From positions 1-13,400 of the forward strand of contig JACSRL010000791.1 of NCBI GenBank assembly GCA_014879765.1: a stretch of 13,400 nt of DNA, read 5' to 3'. A model generated the notes under the pieces. The model searched no databases, was not told where the DNA came from, and saw only the letters and a list, made by a program, of their open reading frames with translations. The stretch comes from Anaerolinea sp. (lineage in GTDB: Bacteria; Chloroflexota; Anaerolineae; JAAEKA01). Every line of letters starts with the position of its first letter. The first letter of the stretch is position 1. Below, in pieces: positions 1 through 7,370 of this stretch. The translations under genes were made by a program, and so were the position numbers.

Positions 1-135
1 GGCGTGCGCGTCACCGAGGAGGAGATCGAGCGGGCCAAGGATCTCTACTACCGCTTGGCCGGGTGGGATGTGGAGACGGGCAACCCGACGGCGGCGCGGC
101 TGGCGGAACTGGGGATTGGGTGGGCGGTGGAATGA
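1..135 (+). CDS. Aldehyde:ferredoxin oxidoreductase-like protein, C-terminal end (partial)
   Basis: Frame 1 is open from the window edge to a TGA at 133-135 and encodes 44 residues. The segment LYYRLAGWDVETGNPT followed by a LAELGIGW-type tail matches the usual C-terminal end of tungsten/molybdopterin aldehyde:ferredoxin oxidoreductases, where an LYY...GWD..TG.PT..kL.eLGL stretch closes domain 3. Family members oxidise aldehydes to carboxylic acids with ferredoxin as electron acceptor, in the cytoplasm. The cofactor- and cluster-binding parts lie outside the window, so the substrate cannot be judged. The family call rests only on this tail. The gene is convergent with the minus-strand run that ends at 546. 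Confidence 0.8.
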   Translation, partial: GVRVTEEEIERAKDLYYRLAGWDVETGNPTAARLAELGIGWAVE

Positions 136-171
136 GAGATTGGAGATTGGAGATTGGAGATTAGGAGATTG
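136..171. repeat. Heptamer tandem repeat, GAGATTG x5
   Basis: Five copies of a 7-bp unit begin directly after the TGA of the preceding gene: GAGATTG at 136-142, 143-149 and 150-156, GAGATTA at 157-163, and, after one extra G, GAGATTG at 165-171. A decayed copy (GCAATTG) follows at 173-179. The unit length is not a codon multiple and the array is intergenic. It looks like a slippage-prone microsatellite. Confidence 0.85.
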
Positions 172-505
172 AGCAATTGGGAGTGTTGGCGCTCGTTGTG
201 TTGAGATTGACGGAGGGTGGCGGCGGAGAGGCTGTCACTCTCTTTTTGTTTCAACGGTGAAGCGGAGTGCGCACAATTTTCTAGGTGGCGACAAGGTCGT
301 CCAAGTCGAGCGGTGGACGACCAAGCAGCAGATTGATGAAGACACATATAGTGTGAGCAGGACCTTACGAATCAAGCGATTTGGTAATGCCAGAGATCAT
401 GCGCACGCATCAATGAAGCTTTTGTCAACGATGGCGACGCCTTGAAAGTCTGCAAAGAGCTCTTCCAGGAGTTGGCTATCGCGTGGGCGAGCAGGCAAGA
501 GCGCA

Positions 506-537
506 TCAGGTCAAGCGACGACTGCCACCTGACCTGA
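506..537. repeat. 8-bp perfect inverted repeat beside the minus-strand stop codon
   Basis: TCAGGTCA (506-513) and TGACCTGA (530-537) are perfect reverse complements separated by 16 nt. The repeat lies 8 bp beyond the stop codon of the minus-strand leucine-rich repeat gene, which suits a transcript-end hairpin between convergent genes. Neither strand shows a T-tract after it, so it is not a canonical intrinsic terminator. Confidence 0.35.
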
Positions 538-545
538 ATTCCAAT

Positions 546-2258
546 CTACTGGCTGCCCTGCATGAGCGGCAGGAAGAGGGTACTCTGCCGGGGGGAGACA
601 GGGCTACAAACGCTGGGAATTGTAATTTCGGCAACGGCGTTGCAGCCTGGCGCGTTGTCGGCAATGGTGATGGCGCCCTCGACGCCACCGGTCGAGAGAA
701 CGGGATAGAGGCCACAACTGCATGTGCTCAGCACAGCGTTGGTTGTCACGGTAAGATTATCCCCGATCTTCCTGACTGCGGCCAGCCCGTTGAGATTCTG
801 CAGGGCTGGATTGTTTCGTATCTTCAGGGAACCCCGAATCGCACCGAGCGAAGCGAGCGCGTCGACATTCACCAGCGCGTTGTTGTCTTCGACAGAGAGA
901 TTGCCGGGATCCTCAAAAGAATATTCGAAGCCGACGGAGGTGACGCCGTCCAGTCCGCCCAGGGTCGTGAGGGCGTCGTTATCCCGGATCGACAGCGTGC
1001 CCGCGACAGACGAGAGACCGGATAACCCGCTGATGCTCGTAAGGGCGTCGTTATTTCTGAGATAGAACCCTGCGCCGATGGAGGTAAGCGAAGAGAGACC
1101 GTCGAGAGTTGGGAGGACGGGGTTATCAGCGATGCCCAGAAAGCCCCCAACCGAGGCCAACGCCCCCAGGCCGCTGATGTCACTGAGGGACCCATGGCCG
1201 GATACTTCCAGATCCTCACCGATAGACGAGAGGGAGCGGAGGCCGGCGAGGTTTGGAAGCGCCGTGTTATTGCGCAGCGACAAGACCCCTTCAATCACCG
1301 TCAGATCGGCCAGCCCATCGAGGTTCTGAAGCTTGGGGTTGTCCCAAATAAACACGTTGCCAAGCGCAAGGAATATGACATGTCCGGAATCGTGGGTCTC
1401 CGTCAGGACGCGGACGGACGTGAGTCCGGAAAGCGCATCGACGTTGGCGAGAACAGGGTTGTACAAGATACTGAGACTCCCCAACGAGGGCGGCGTCGGC
1501 AGCCCCGCCAGTGTGGTGAGCGCACTGTTGCCGCGGATGCTGATGGATACGGGGGCGCCCGCGCCAGAGGGGCGGAAGGTGCTTCCAGCCAGCCCGCTGA
1601 TGTCAGCCAAGACGCCGTTGTCTCTGATATTGAGACCTTCGTACGAGGCTGTGATCCCGTCGAGGTTTTCAAGTGCGCCGTTGCGTGCAATCACCAGGCT
1701 CGTGGTGGTGGCCTTCAGACCGCTCAGAATTTTGAGCGCAGGGTTGTCGGCGATCTCGATCTCCCTGTCAACCGAAGCGAGGGCATGGAGCCCTAGCGCC
1801 GCAAGAACACTGTTGCCTTCGATAGTCAGTTTGCCGCCAATCGACGTGAGCGCACCCAGGCCACCGAGGGTCTGGAGCCCACTGTTGTTGCGGATGGTCA
1901 CGTCGCCGCCGGTTGCGGTGATGCCCCCCAGCCCGCTGAGACTCTGGAGGGCCAGGTTGTCCTGGATGACAAGCCCGCCGCCAAGCTGGGTGAGGCTGCT
2001 CAGGGGCGCAAGCGACGTGATGTCGGCCCCGCTGATCCACAACCCCCTCGCCATTCCAGTGCAGTTGAGCGAACCGAATTGATTGACCTGCTCTTGCGAC
2101 TGCAGGCCGAGAAATATGTCGCTGCTCCCGCTGTCGCATGGCGTTTGCGCCCGCGCCACAGGCGTCGTCAGCGCCAGACCAGCCAGCAGCAGCGCCAGCA
2201 CGACTATCCCTCTCCGCCCCAATCTCCAGTGCCGTCTCCACCACACCCTGTAACTCAT
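546..2258 (-). CDS. Secreted receptor-L-domain-like leucine-rich repeat protein with C-terminal LPL motif
   Basis: The product is 570 aa. The ATG at 2258 is preferred over an in-frame start 60 bp upstream because it follows a strong AGGAAAGGAG ribosome site by 6 nt and opens a signal peptide: an Arg/Trp-rich n-region, a hydrophobic core at residues 17-32, and cleavage near ARA-Q (37/38). The earlier start would lie inside an intergenic hairpin. Residues from about 72 to 535 are some 18 repeats of about 24 residues with the core LxIxxNxxLxxLxGL, the pattern of bacterial receptor L-domain (PF01030-like) beta-helical solenoids. A cysteine pair region (CSCGL, then GCN...VC) caps the array. The protein ends in TLFLPLMQGSQ, which resembles the terminus of its upstream neighbour. 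No enzymatic motif is seen. An extracellular binding or adhesion role is inference. It is the last gene of the run. Confidence 0.85.
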   Translation of the reverse strand: MSYRVWWRRHWRLGRRGIVVLALLLAGLALTTPVARAQTPCDSGSSDIFLGLQSQEQVNQFGSLNCTGMARGLWISGADITSLAPLSSLTQLGGGLVIQDNLALQSLSGLGGITATGGDVTIRNNSGLQTLGGLGALTSIGGKLTIEGNSVLAALGLHALASVDREIEIADNPALKILSGLKATTTSLVIARNGALENLDGITASYEGLNIRDNGVLADISGLAGSTFRPSGAGAPVSISIRGNSALTTLAGLPTPPSLGSLSILYNPVLANVDALSGLTSVRVLTETHDSGHVIFLALGNVFIWDNPKLQNLDGLADLTVIEGVLSLRNNTALPNLAGLRSLSSIGEDLEVSGHGSLSDISGLGALASVGGFLGIADNPVLPTLDGLSSLTSIGAGFYLRNNDALTSISGLSGLSSVAGTLSIRDNDALTTLGGLDGVTSVGFEYSFEDPGNLSVEDNNALVNVDALASLGAIRGSLKIRNNPALQNLNGLAAVRKIGDNLTVTTNAVLSTCSCGLYPVLSTGGVEGAITIADNAPGCNAVAEITIPSVCSPVSPRQSTLFLPLMQGSQ

Positions 2259-2299
2259 TGCAGTCTCCTTTCCTAAATTTGGACAAGCCGGAAGCAGTG

Positions 2300-2377
2300 T
2301 TGATCCACGAAGGGACACCAGATTTCCTTGCGCGCCTTCTCACCTCTTCGTGATCCTTCGTGTCCTTCGTGGATCAA
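2300..2377. repeat. Long imperfect hairpin element with CTTCGTG repeats
   Basis: TTGATCCACGAAGG (2300-2313) pairs perfectly with CCTTCGTGGATCAA (2364-2377). Pairing continues as ACAC (2315-2318) with GTGT (2360-2363) past a single bulged base, giving an 18-bp stem around a 41-nt loop. The right arm contains an imperfect 9-bp tandem repeat, (C)CTTCGTGnn, from about 2345 to 2373. The element fills most of the gap between the 712-aa and 570-aa genes, so it would be transcribed between them. Similar CTTCGTG-rich palindromes are familiar as dispersed intergenic repeats in several environmental phyla. That parallel is from memory and was not searched. Confidence 0.75.
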
Positions 2378-2408
2378 AATTCTACGTGACAACAAAAACC
2401 TGAGAACT

Positions 2409-4547
2409 TCAACGCACGACGAGCGGCAGGTGCAGCGTGTGGGTGGACGGCGGCGCCTCCCCCGCCACCAGCAGCGCGTCGATGCCCGACGCCGTGCTGT
2501 TGGCGCCGACGACGATGGGCGTGGCGCTAGCCAGATCGGGCTTGCCGTCGTAAAACACTCCCTGGTAAGGAGTGTAGGTTGTGCAGCCGGTGCGCACAGA
2601 GACGCCCTCGTACTCGATGAAGTAGGCACCCGGACGCAGCCAGTTGAACTCAAAGACGCCGGGCGCATCGAGCGAGGTGTACTGAGAATCAAGCAGATAA
2701 CCCGTCGCGTCGTAAAGGTGAACCAGGGTGGAAAGCGACCCTCTGTCTGTAGCGACATAGCCGGTGATGCTGCCGCCGTCTGCGGGGAGCGTGAAGTCGA
2801 TGTCTGGCTGCGTTGCGCCCGCAGCTACAGCCACAGGCGTGGCTGCGGCAAAGGTCGCAGCACCGCTGTAGAACTCGAAACCGAGTCCGCCTTGCGATGG
2901 GCTGCGAACTTCGGCCGGAACGGAGAGCGGGGGGAGATCGAGCGCGTCCGCTTGGGGGTCTCCACCCCCCATTCCTGTGGGTTGGACGAGGAGATAGTAG
3001 CTGCCAGGTGCAAGCGCGCCTGTGGTGTAGGCGCCATCACTGCCGGTGTAAACGCTGTCCACCCGCTGCCCCTGCTGATCGATCACCTGCACGAGCGCGG
3101 CGACTTCGGCGGCGCCGGTGGCTTCCCTGATGACGCGCCCGCGGATGCGCCCGCCGCGGGCAAGCTGTTCATCGGCGGTGGTGACCGCAGGCGCAGTCAC
3201 CTGCACGGCTTTGGCGTCATCTCGATCAGCTTGATCGGAATGCCACTCGCCGTGGTAGTCTGTCGCAGGGGCGCCGGCAGGCCCCGGCGGTGGCTTGAAC
3301 TGGAGAACGTAGACACCATCGGGAAGGCCACTGCTGCGATAGTTGCCGCCTGCGTCCGTGCGCAACTGGGCCTCGTAGCTGTAGACGGCGTCGCCGTCCG
3401 ACGTGGACTTGCTGTAAACGGTGACGACGACATTGGGCAACGCCGCGCCCGTGTCCGCGGCCGTGACGCGCCCACTGATCAACCCGCCGCGCGCTACGGC
3501 AACGTCTGCGACGGCGGGCTGCCCCACCTGCACCTGCACGTTCTGACGCTCATTGCTAAGGTAGACAGACACCTTCTGATCGTTCGACAGCGCAGGGTAC
3601 GCTTGCAGGCGATAAGTGCCCGTGATCAGACCGGTCATTGTGTACATGCCGCGGGCGTCCGTTCGGGCAAATTTTCTGCTGTCGGTGAACTCATCACACA
3701 GGGTGGGCGCCGCGCCGTCCAGGGAGGCGGACACGGACACACCAGCGAGCGGCGCACCGCTGTCCGCGGCGGTTATGCGGCCGCGGACAATGGCGCCCTG
3801 CGCGAGCGTCACGTCTGCCGTCTGCGTCATACCCAGCGTGACGTCGACCGCATCCGCCTCAGCCAGCGTGTAGGCGTCGCTGTAGAACTCATCCAGATAG
3901 TCGCCGCCAGATGTGCGCACATGCAGATAGTAGGCGCCCGCGGGCAGCGCGTAAAAATGATAAGCGCCGAAGGCAAGATCCGTCCGGTAGGGGGTGTGGC
4001 TGTTCTCGCTGGTGTAGAGATCGACGTAGACCTCGGCGTCCAGGGGCGGCCCGCCTGCTTCGGGCAAGATCTGGCCCTCGATTGCCCCGCCCAGCTCCAG
4101 CGCGGCGTTGGCAGTGAAGACCTGGCCGGGCTGCAGGTCGACTGGCGCTGCCTCCGCCAGGGTCGCTTTGTCGTTGTAGTATTCGGGGAGGTGGCGGGAG
4201 ACAACATCGTCTGGTCCAAAATCACGGGGACGAAATCGCACGTAGTAGCTGCCCGGCTCCTCCAGCGCAATCTGGTACGCGCCATTTTCATCCGTCCGAT
4301 CAGATCGGATTCCCCCTGCGTCCTCCAGGTTATTGACGGGAATCGCTTCGACCTCAACGCGCGCAAGCGGCTGTCCTGTTGCCGCAGAGGTGACGACGCC
4401 GGAGATCACGGGTCCCTGCATGGGAGTGGCATCCGCACCGCTTCCACCCGTTGGCTGCGCAAGCACGCGCGGCGGGTTCAGCACGGCTGCTATCGCCATC
4501 AACAAGGCGGGGATCAAGGTGAGCAACAAGATCGATTGGCGTTTCAT
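2409..4547 (-). CDS. Secreted multi-module carboxypeptidase-regulatory-like (beta-sandwich) protein with C-terminal LPL motif
   Basis: The product is 712 aa. The ATG at 4547 follows AGGAGG by 8 nt and starts a signal peptide: MKRQ, a hydrophobic core at residues 6-23, and likely cleavage VLA-Q at 30/31. An upstream in-frame ATG at 4580 would bury this signal and has no such ribosome site. The mature part has six modules, each opening with a G..I.G.[VI] strand (ISGVV, IEGQI, VRGRI, ISGRV, IRGRV, ITGYV) and holding a T..DG.Y....L..G.Y.L pattern. This is the signature of carboxypeptidase regulatory-like/prealbumin-like domains. Between modules an aromatic motif recurs: EYYNDKATLAEAAPV, EFYSDAYTLAEADAV, EFYSGAATFAAATPV, VFYDGKPDLASATPI. 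The end is HTLHLPLVVR. No catalytic residues are evident. A structural or adhesive extracellular role is inferred. The gene lies 93 bp downstream of the 909-aa gene and 150 bp upstream of the LRR gene. Confidence 0.85.
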   Translation of the reverse strand: MKRQSILLLTLIPALLMAIAAVLNPPRVLAQPTGGSGADATPMQGPVISGVVTSAATGQPLARVEVEAIPVNNLEDAGGIRSDRTDENGAYQIALEEPGSYYVRFRPRDFGPDDVVSRHLPEYYNDKATLAEAAPVDLQPGQVFTANAALELGGAIEGQILPEAGGPPLDAEVYVDLYTSENSHTPYRTDLAFGAYHFYALPAGAYYLHVRTSGGDYLDEFYSDAYTLAEADAVDVTLGMTQTADVTLAQGAIVRGRITAADSGAPLAGVSVSASLDGAAPTLCDEFTDSRKFARTDARGMYTMTGLITGTYRLQAYPALSNDQKVSVYLSNERQNVQVQVGQPAVADVAVARGGLISGRVTAADTGAALPNVVVTVYSKSTSDGDAVYSYEAQLRTDAGGNYRSSGLPDGVYVLQFKPPPGPAGAPATDYHGEWHSDQADRDDAKAVQVTAPAVTTADEQLARGGRIRGRVIREATGAAEVAALVQVIDQQGQRVDSVYTGSDGAYTTGALAPGSYYLLVQPTGMGGGDPQADALDLPPLSVPAEVRSPSQGGLGFEFYSGAATFAAATPVAVAAGATQPDIDFTLPADGGSITGYVATDRGSLSTLVHLYDATGYLLDSQYTSLDAPGVFEFNWLRPGAYFIEYEGVSVRTGCTTYTPYQGVFYDGKPDLASATPIVVGANSTASGIDALLVAGEAPPSTHTLHLPLVVR

Positions 4548-4640
4548 GTGGGTTTCCTCCTGAGATAGCTGCGAATCCAATGTTCTTCTCTGGAAGAGGG
4601 GGAGCGGAGCGGACGGGGCGCCGCCACCCCCCGAGGTTTC

Positions 4641-7370
4641 CTACTCTTCTCGGCTCGCCCCTTCGCCTGGCACTTCCTGCCTGGCCTCGCCTGGCTGGGG
4701 GGTGTCAACGTCTGGCTGGGGGGTGTCAACGTCTGGCTGGGGGGTGTCAATGCGCCAGATGATGAAGTCGTCAAAGGCAACCTGTAAGCCTCCTTCACCA
4801 AAGGCGCCGGCGGCGACACCGGCAGCGCCTGTACTTAGGCTGCTGTCCCCAACCTGCGCCACCATCTGGTCGTTGATCAGCAGAATGGCGGAATTGTCGT
4901 TCACCAGCGCGCCCAGCCGGTTGCGGTCGTTCTCTTCGGGTGCAATGGCGCCGGACTCGGTCCAGTCGAGCAGCAGCGTCCACTCGTCCTCCACCTGTTT
5001 GTAGACGGTGTACCAGCCGTCAGAGATGGTGAACCAGTAGAAATTGTCGTCGTCCTGGTAACGGAAGAGCAGCCCATATTCGGCCTCGCTGACCTGCTGC
5101 TCAGCCCAGACATCCACCTCGACCAGATAGTCAGTCAGGTTCAGGTCGATGACGTCGGGACTTACGTACCAGAAGGCGATGCCATCTGCCTCGATCTGGG
5201 CGTGGTAGGCGCCCTCTTCAACGAAGAAGGACGCGTCTTCATCGCCCTCATCGGCCCAGGCGTCGCTGGTGCGGCGGAAACTTTCGGCGTAGAGCGGATC
5301 GTTCGCGCGCAGCTCTGCCAGCCGCTCTGCAACGGTCGTCGGTGGAGCACTATCATTCTCTTCGTCCTCTGCGCCCGCTGCCACAGCCTCGACTGCCCAC
5401 AGCTCCAGGTCGTCGTACGCCACTACAAAGCTCCCGTCGGCGCTGCGTCCCACTGCCGTCAGCCCAATCGTGCCCGGCGGCGTCTCGATGCCCCCAACCC
5501 GATCAATCTGCTGGTCGTTGACAAAGAGCTTAATCTGGTCGTCCTGCACGAGCACCCCCAGCCGGTTCACTGCGCCGGGGACGGCAGCGATGGCGTCAGA
5601 GGCGGTCCAATCCACGAGCGTCTCCCACTCGTCGTCCACCTGGCGCTGTAGCGTGTACTCGTCCCCGGTGAGCCAGAAGCTGAGGAAGTTGTCGTCGTTA
5701 CGATAGCCAAAGACCAGCCCGTAGATGCCGGCCTCCGGATCGGCGGGCGCGGCGTCCACCTCCAGCAGGAAGTTGGCCGGCATCTGATCGATCAGCGCCT
5801 CGCTGAGCGCGTAGGAGACCAGCTCCGGTTCCAACGCTTCGATCTGCAGAGTGCGGTTGCGGTAGGCAAATTCGTGAGATTCCCGCTCAGGCAGGAACCA
5901 GTCACCGCTGGCGCGACGGAACTCATCGAAGTAGACCGCTTCCTGATTGCGGATGAGGTTCAGATCGCCGAGCGCCGGCTCCTCCATTGCCGCTGCCTCC
6001 GGCGCCTCTGGCGTGTCCAGCAACCACAATGTCACGTCGTCGACGATCAATTCGACTGCCCCAACCACGCTCAGACCAATGCTGCCTGTTTCCAAACTGG
6101 CATCCTCTGCCGCGCCCACAACCTTGTCGTTGATGAGCAGCGTGATCTGGTCGCCCTCCACCAGGACGCCCAGACGGTTGACCGCCCCCTCGCCGCTGTC
6201 GATTGCGTCCGTCCCGGTCTCCTCGATCAATGTCTCGATCTCGCCGTCGATCCGTTTGGCCAACAGGTACTGGTCTTCCGTGATCATGAACATGTAGAAG
6301 TCGGCCGCATCCCAGTCCACGCGGAACAGCAGACCATAACTGGCTTCGGCGTCAGTTGCATCCTCGGCCAGGGCAATGTCCGCTTCGAACAAATAGTCAG
6401 TGAACGTCATGCCGGCAAGCTGACTGTTCAGCACCGCGCCGCCGGCGCCCTCCTCAAGAACTTGCACGGAATAATCCTCTACCCCGCTGCGATGCAGGGC
6501 CACAAAGGCGTCGCCCCCCATCAGCCAGCTCCCCTCCCAGGTGGCGAAATCGTCGCTGAAGAAGGGATCACCGTTGCGGATCGCGTCCAGGCGCTCCTCC
6601 AGGGCCGCCAACTCCTCTGCGGGCATGACTGTCACTGGGGGATCGGGCGTCGCCGTGGGCTGCACCTCCTCGACCTCCTCCAGCGCCTCCAGGTCCCAGA
6701 AGGTGAAGTTGTCGAAGGCGACCTCCAGCGGACCGGCGTCCGATCCGGTGATCAGCACGCCCACTTCACCTGCGACTGGATTGGGATCGCTCACCGTGGC
6801 CAGAAGCTCCCCGTTCGCCAGCAGGCTGATCCGGTCGCCCTCGGCCAGGACGCCCAGGCGAATTACCCCCGCTTCATCCAGGTCGATGGCAGGCGAAAAG
6901 GTCGGCTCAACCACGAAATCGAAGGCGCCGCGGTCCACCTTGATCAGCGCATATTCGCCCTCGGTGGTGACGAGGAAGAGATGGGATTCGTCTGCATCCG
7001 AGCGAAAAACGAGACCCAGTTCACTGTAGCCGTACAGTTCCACGGGCGCGGCGTCCACCTCCATCAGAAAATTCTGCGCCGTGACATCGGCGACGCCGGC
7101 CAGCAACGGGACGTCCAGCGGCGTCTCGATGCGCAGGGAGTAGACATCCTCCACGACGCCGATGAAGTTGCCCATGGCGTCGGCGTCCTCGCTCCAATCC
7201 CCTGGCAGGGTGCTGAAGTCATCCCTGAACGTTGGCTCCTGTGCGCGAATGTCGAGAAGACGCTCCTCGACATTCGCGTCCTGCTGCACCGGCGCCGCCA
7301 GCACCCCTGCTGTAGCGGCAATGAGCAAGAGGTAAATCAGAATCAACCCTGTGCCGATTCTCCATTTCAC
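4641..7370 (-). CDS. Secreted protein with four lectin-like/jellyroll-type repeat modules
   Basis: The product is 909 aa. It starts with GTG at 7370, preceded by GAGGAG about 9 nt away and overlapping the upstream stop codon (GTGA). A signal peptide is clear, with hydrophobic core at residues 7-25 and a likely cut after VLA (25). Four modules of about 200 residues follow (about 35-228, 255-450, 470-660 and 680-875). Each opens with an IR..[DE]P.F..DF....W line and contains a YGL[LV]FR..DDDNFY..... strand pair, an RLGVLV...I.L.IND segment and a closing V.[FY]D[DN]..[LF]W strand. This resembles concanavalin-like/DUF1080-type jellyroll domains that bind or act on glycans, but I see no certain catalytic set. 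A linker (VQPTATPDPPVTV) separates modules 1 and 2. The protein is very acidic, lysine-poor and appears to lack cysteine. The tail has DTPQPDV repeats and, unlike the next two genes, no LPL motif. Confidence 0.85.
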   Translation of the reverse strand: MKWRIGTGLILIYLLLIAATAGVLAAPVQQDANVEERLLDIRAQEPTFRDDFSTLPGDWSEDADAMGNFIGVVEDVYSLRIETPLDVPLLAGVADVTAQNFLMEVDAAPVELYGYSELGLVFRSDADESHLFLVTTEGEYALIKVDRGAFDFVVEPTFSPAIDLDEAGVIRLGVLAEGDRISLLANGELLATVSDPNPVAGEVGVLITGSDAGPLEVAFDNFTFWDLEALEEVEEVQPTATPDPPVTVMPAEELAALEERLDAIRNGDPFFSDDFATWEGSWLMGGDAFVALHRSGVEDYSVQVLEEGAGGAVLNSQLAGMTFTDYLFEADIALAEDATDAEASYGLLFRVDWDAADFYMFMITEDQYLLAKRIDGEIETLIEETGTDAIDSGEGAVNRLGVLVEGDQITLLINDKVVGAAEDASLETGSIGLSVVGAVELIVDDVTLWLLDTPEAPEAAAMEEPALGDLNLIRNQEAVYFDEFRRASGDWFLPERESHEFAYRNRTLQIEALEPELVSYALSEALIDQMPANFLLEVDAAPADPEAGIYGLVFGYRNDDNFLSFWLTGDEYTLQRQVDDEWETLVDWTASDAIAAVPGAVNRLGVLVQDDQIKLFVNDQQIDRVGGIETPPGTIGLTAVGRSADGSFVVAYDDLELWAVEAVAAGAEDEENDSAPPTTVAERLAELRANDPLYAESFRRTSDAWADEGDEDASFFVEEGAYHAQIEADGIAFWYVSPDVIDLNLTDYLVEVDVWAEQQVSEAEYGLLFRYQDDDNFYWFTISDGWYTVYKQVEDEWTLLLDWTESGAIAPEENDRNRLGALVNDNSAILLINDQMVAQVGDSSLSTGAAGVAAGAFGEGGLQVAFDDFIIWRIDTPQPDVDTPQPDVDTPQPGEARQEVPGEGASREE
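4691..4750. repeat. 21-bp tandem repeat, nearly three copies, coding for DTPQPDV
   Basis: Units at 4691-4711 and 4712-4732 are identical, and the third (4733-4750) is identical for 18 bp. The repeat lies in the 3' end of the 909-aa gene and encodes a Pro/Asp-rich heptapeptide just after the last folded module. Because the DNA copies are identical rather than merely synonymous, the array is probably recent and may vary in copy number between strains. Confidence 0.9.

Larger units (their letters stand above)
136..545. other. Intergenic region without a convincing gene
   Basis: After the heptamer array there is no ORF with recognisable homology. Two short plus-strand frames look like one broken coding stretch. 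Frame 2 is open from 257 to 445 and includes VVQVERWTTKQQ. Frame 1 is open from about 388 to the TGA at 535-537 and includes LKVCKELFQELAIAW. Joined by one frameshift near 405 they would give a protein remnant of about 90 residues, but I recognise no family and no ribosome binding site. The region is less GC-rich than the flanking genes. It ends in an inverted repeat next to the stop of the minus-strand gene. Confidence 0.5.

Noticed and set aside
48..347. 99-codon minus-strand frame over the oxidoreductase end and heptamer array
   Set aside because: It runs antisense to a recognised gene end, and its LLISNLQSPIS stretch is only a translation of the heptamer repeat.
2259..2318. Earlier ATG for the LRR protein (20 more residues)
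   Set aside because: It lies at the edge of the intergenic hairpin and displaces the signal peptide. The ATG at 2258 has a strong ribosome site.
2300..2377. Intrinsic terminator reading for the long hairpin
   Set aside because: The 41-nt loop and the absence of a T-tract on the minus strand do not fit an intrinsic terminator. A dispersed palindrome fits better.
2328..4568. 746-codon open frame on the plus strand opposite the regulatory-like beta-sandwich gene
   Set aside because: It has Arg/Gly/Val-rich composition without domains. The minus strand in the same place has a signal peptide, a ribosome site and six recognisable modules.
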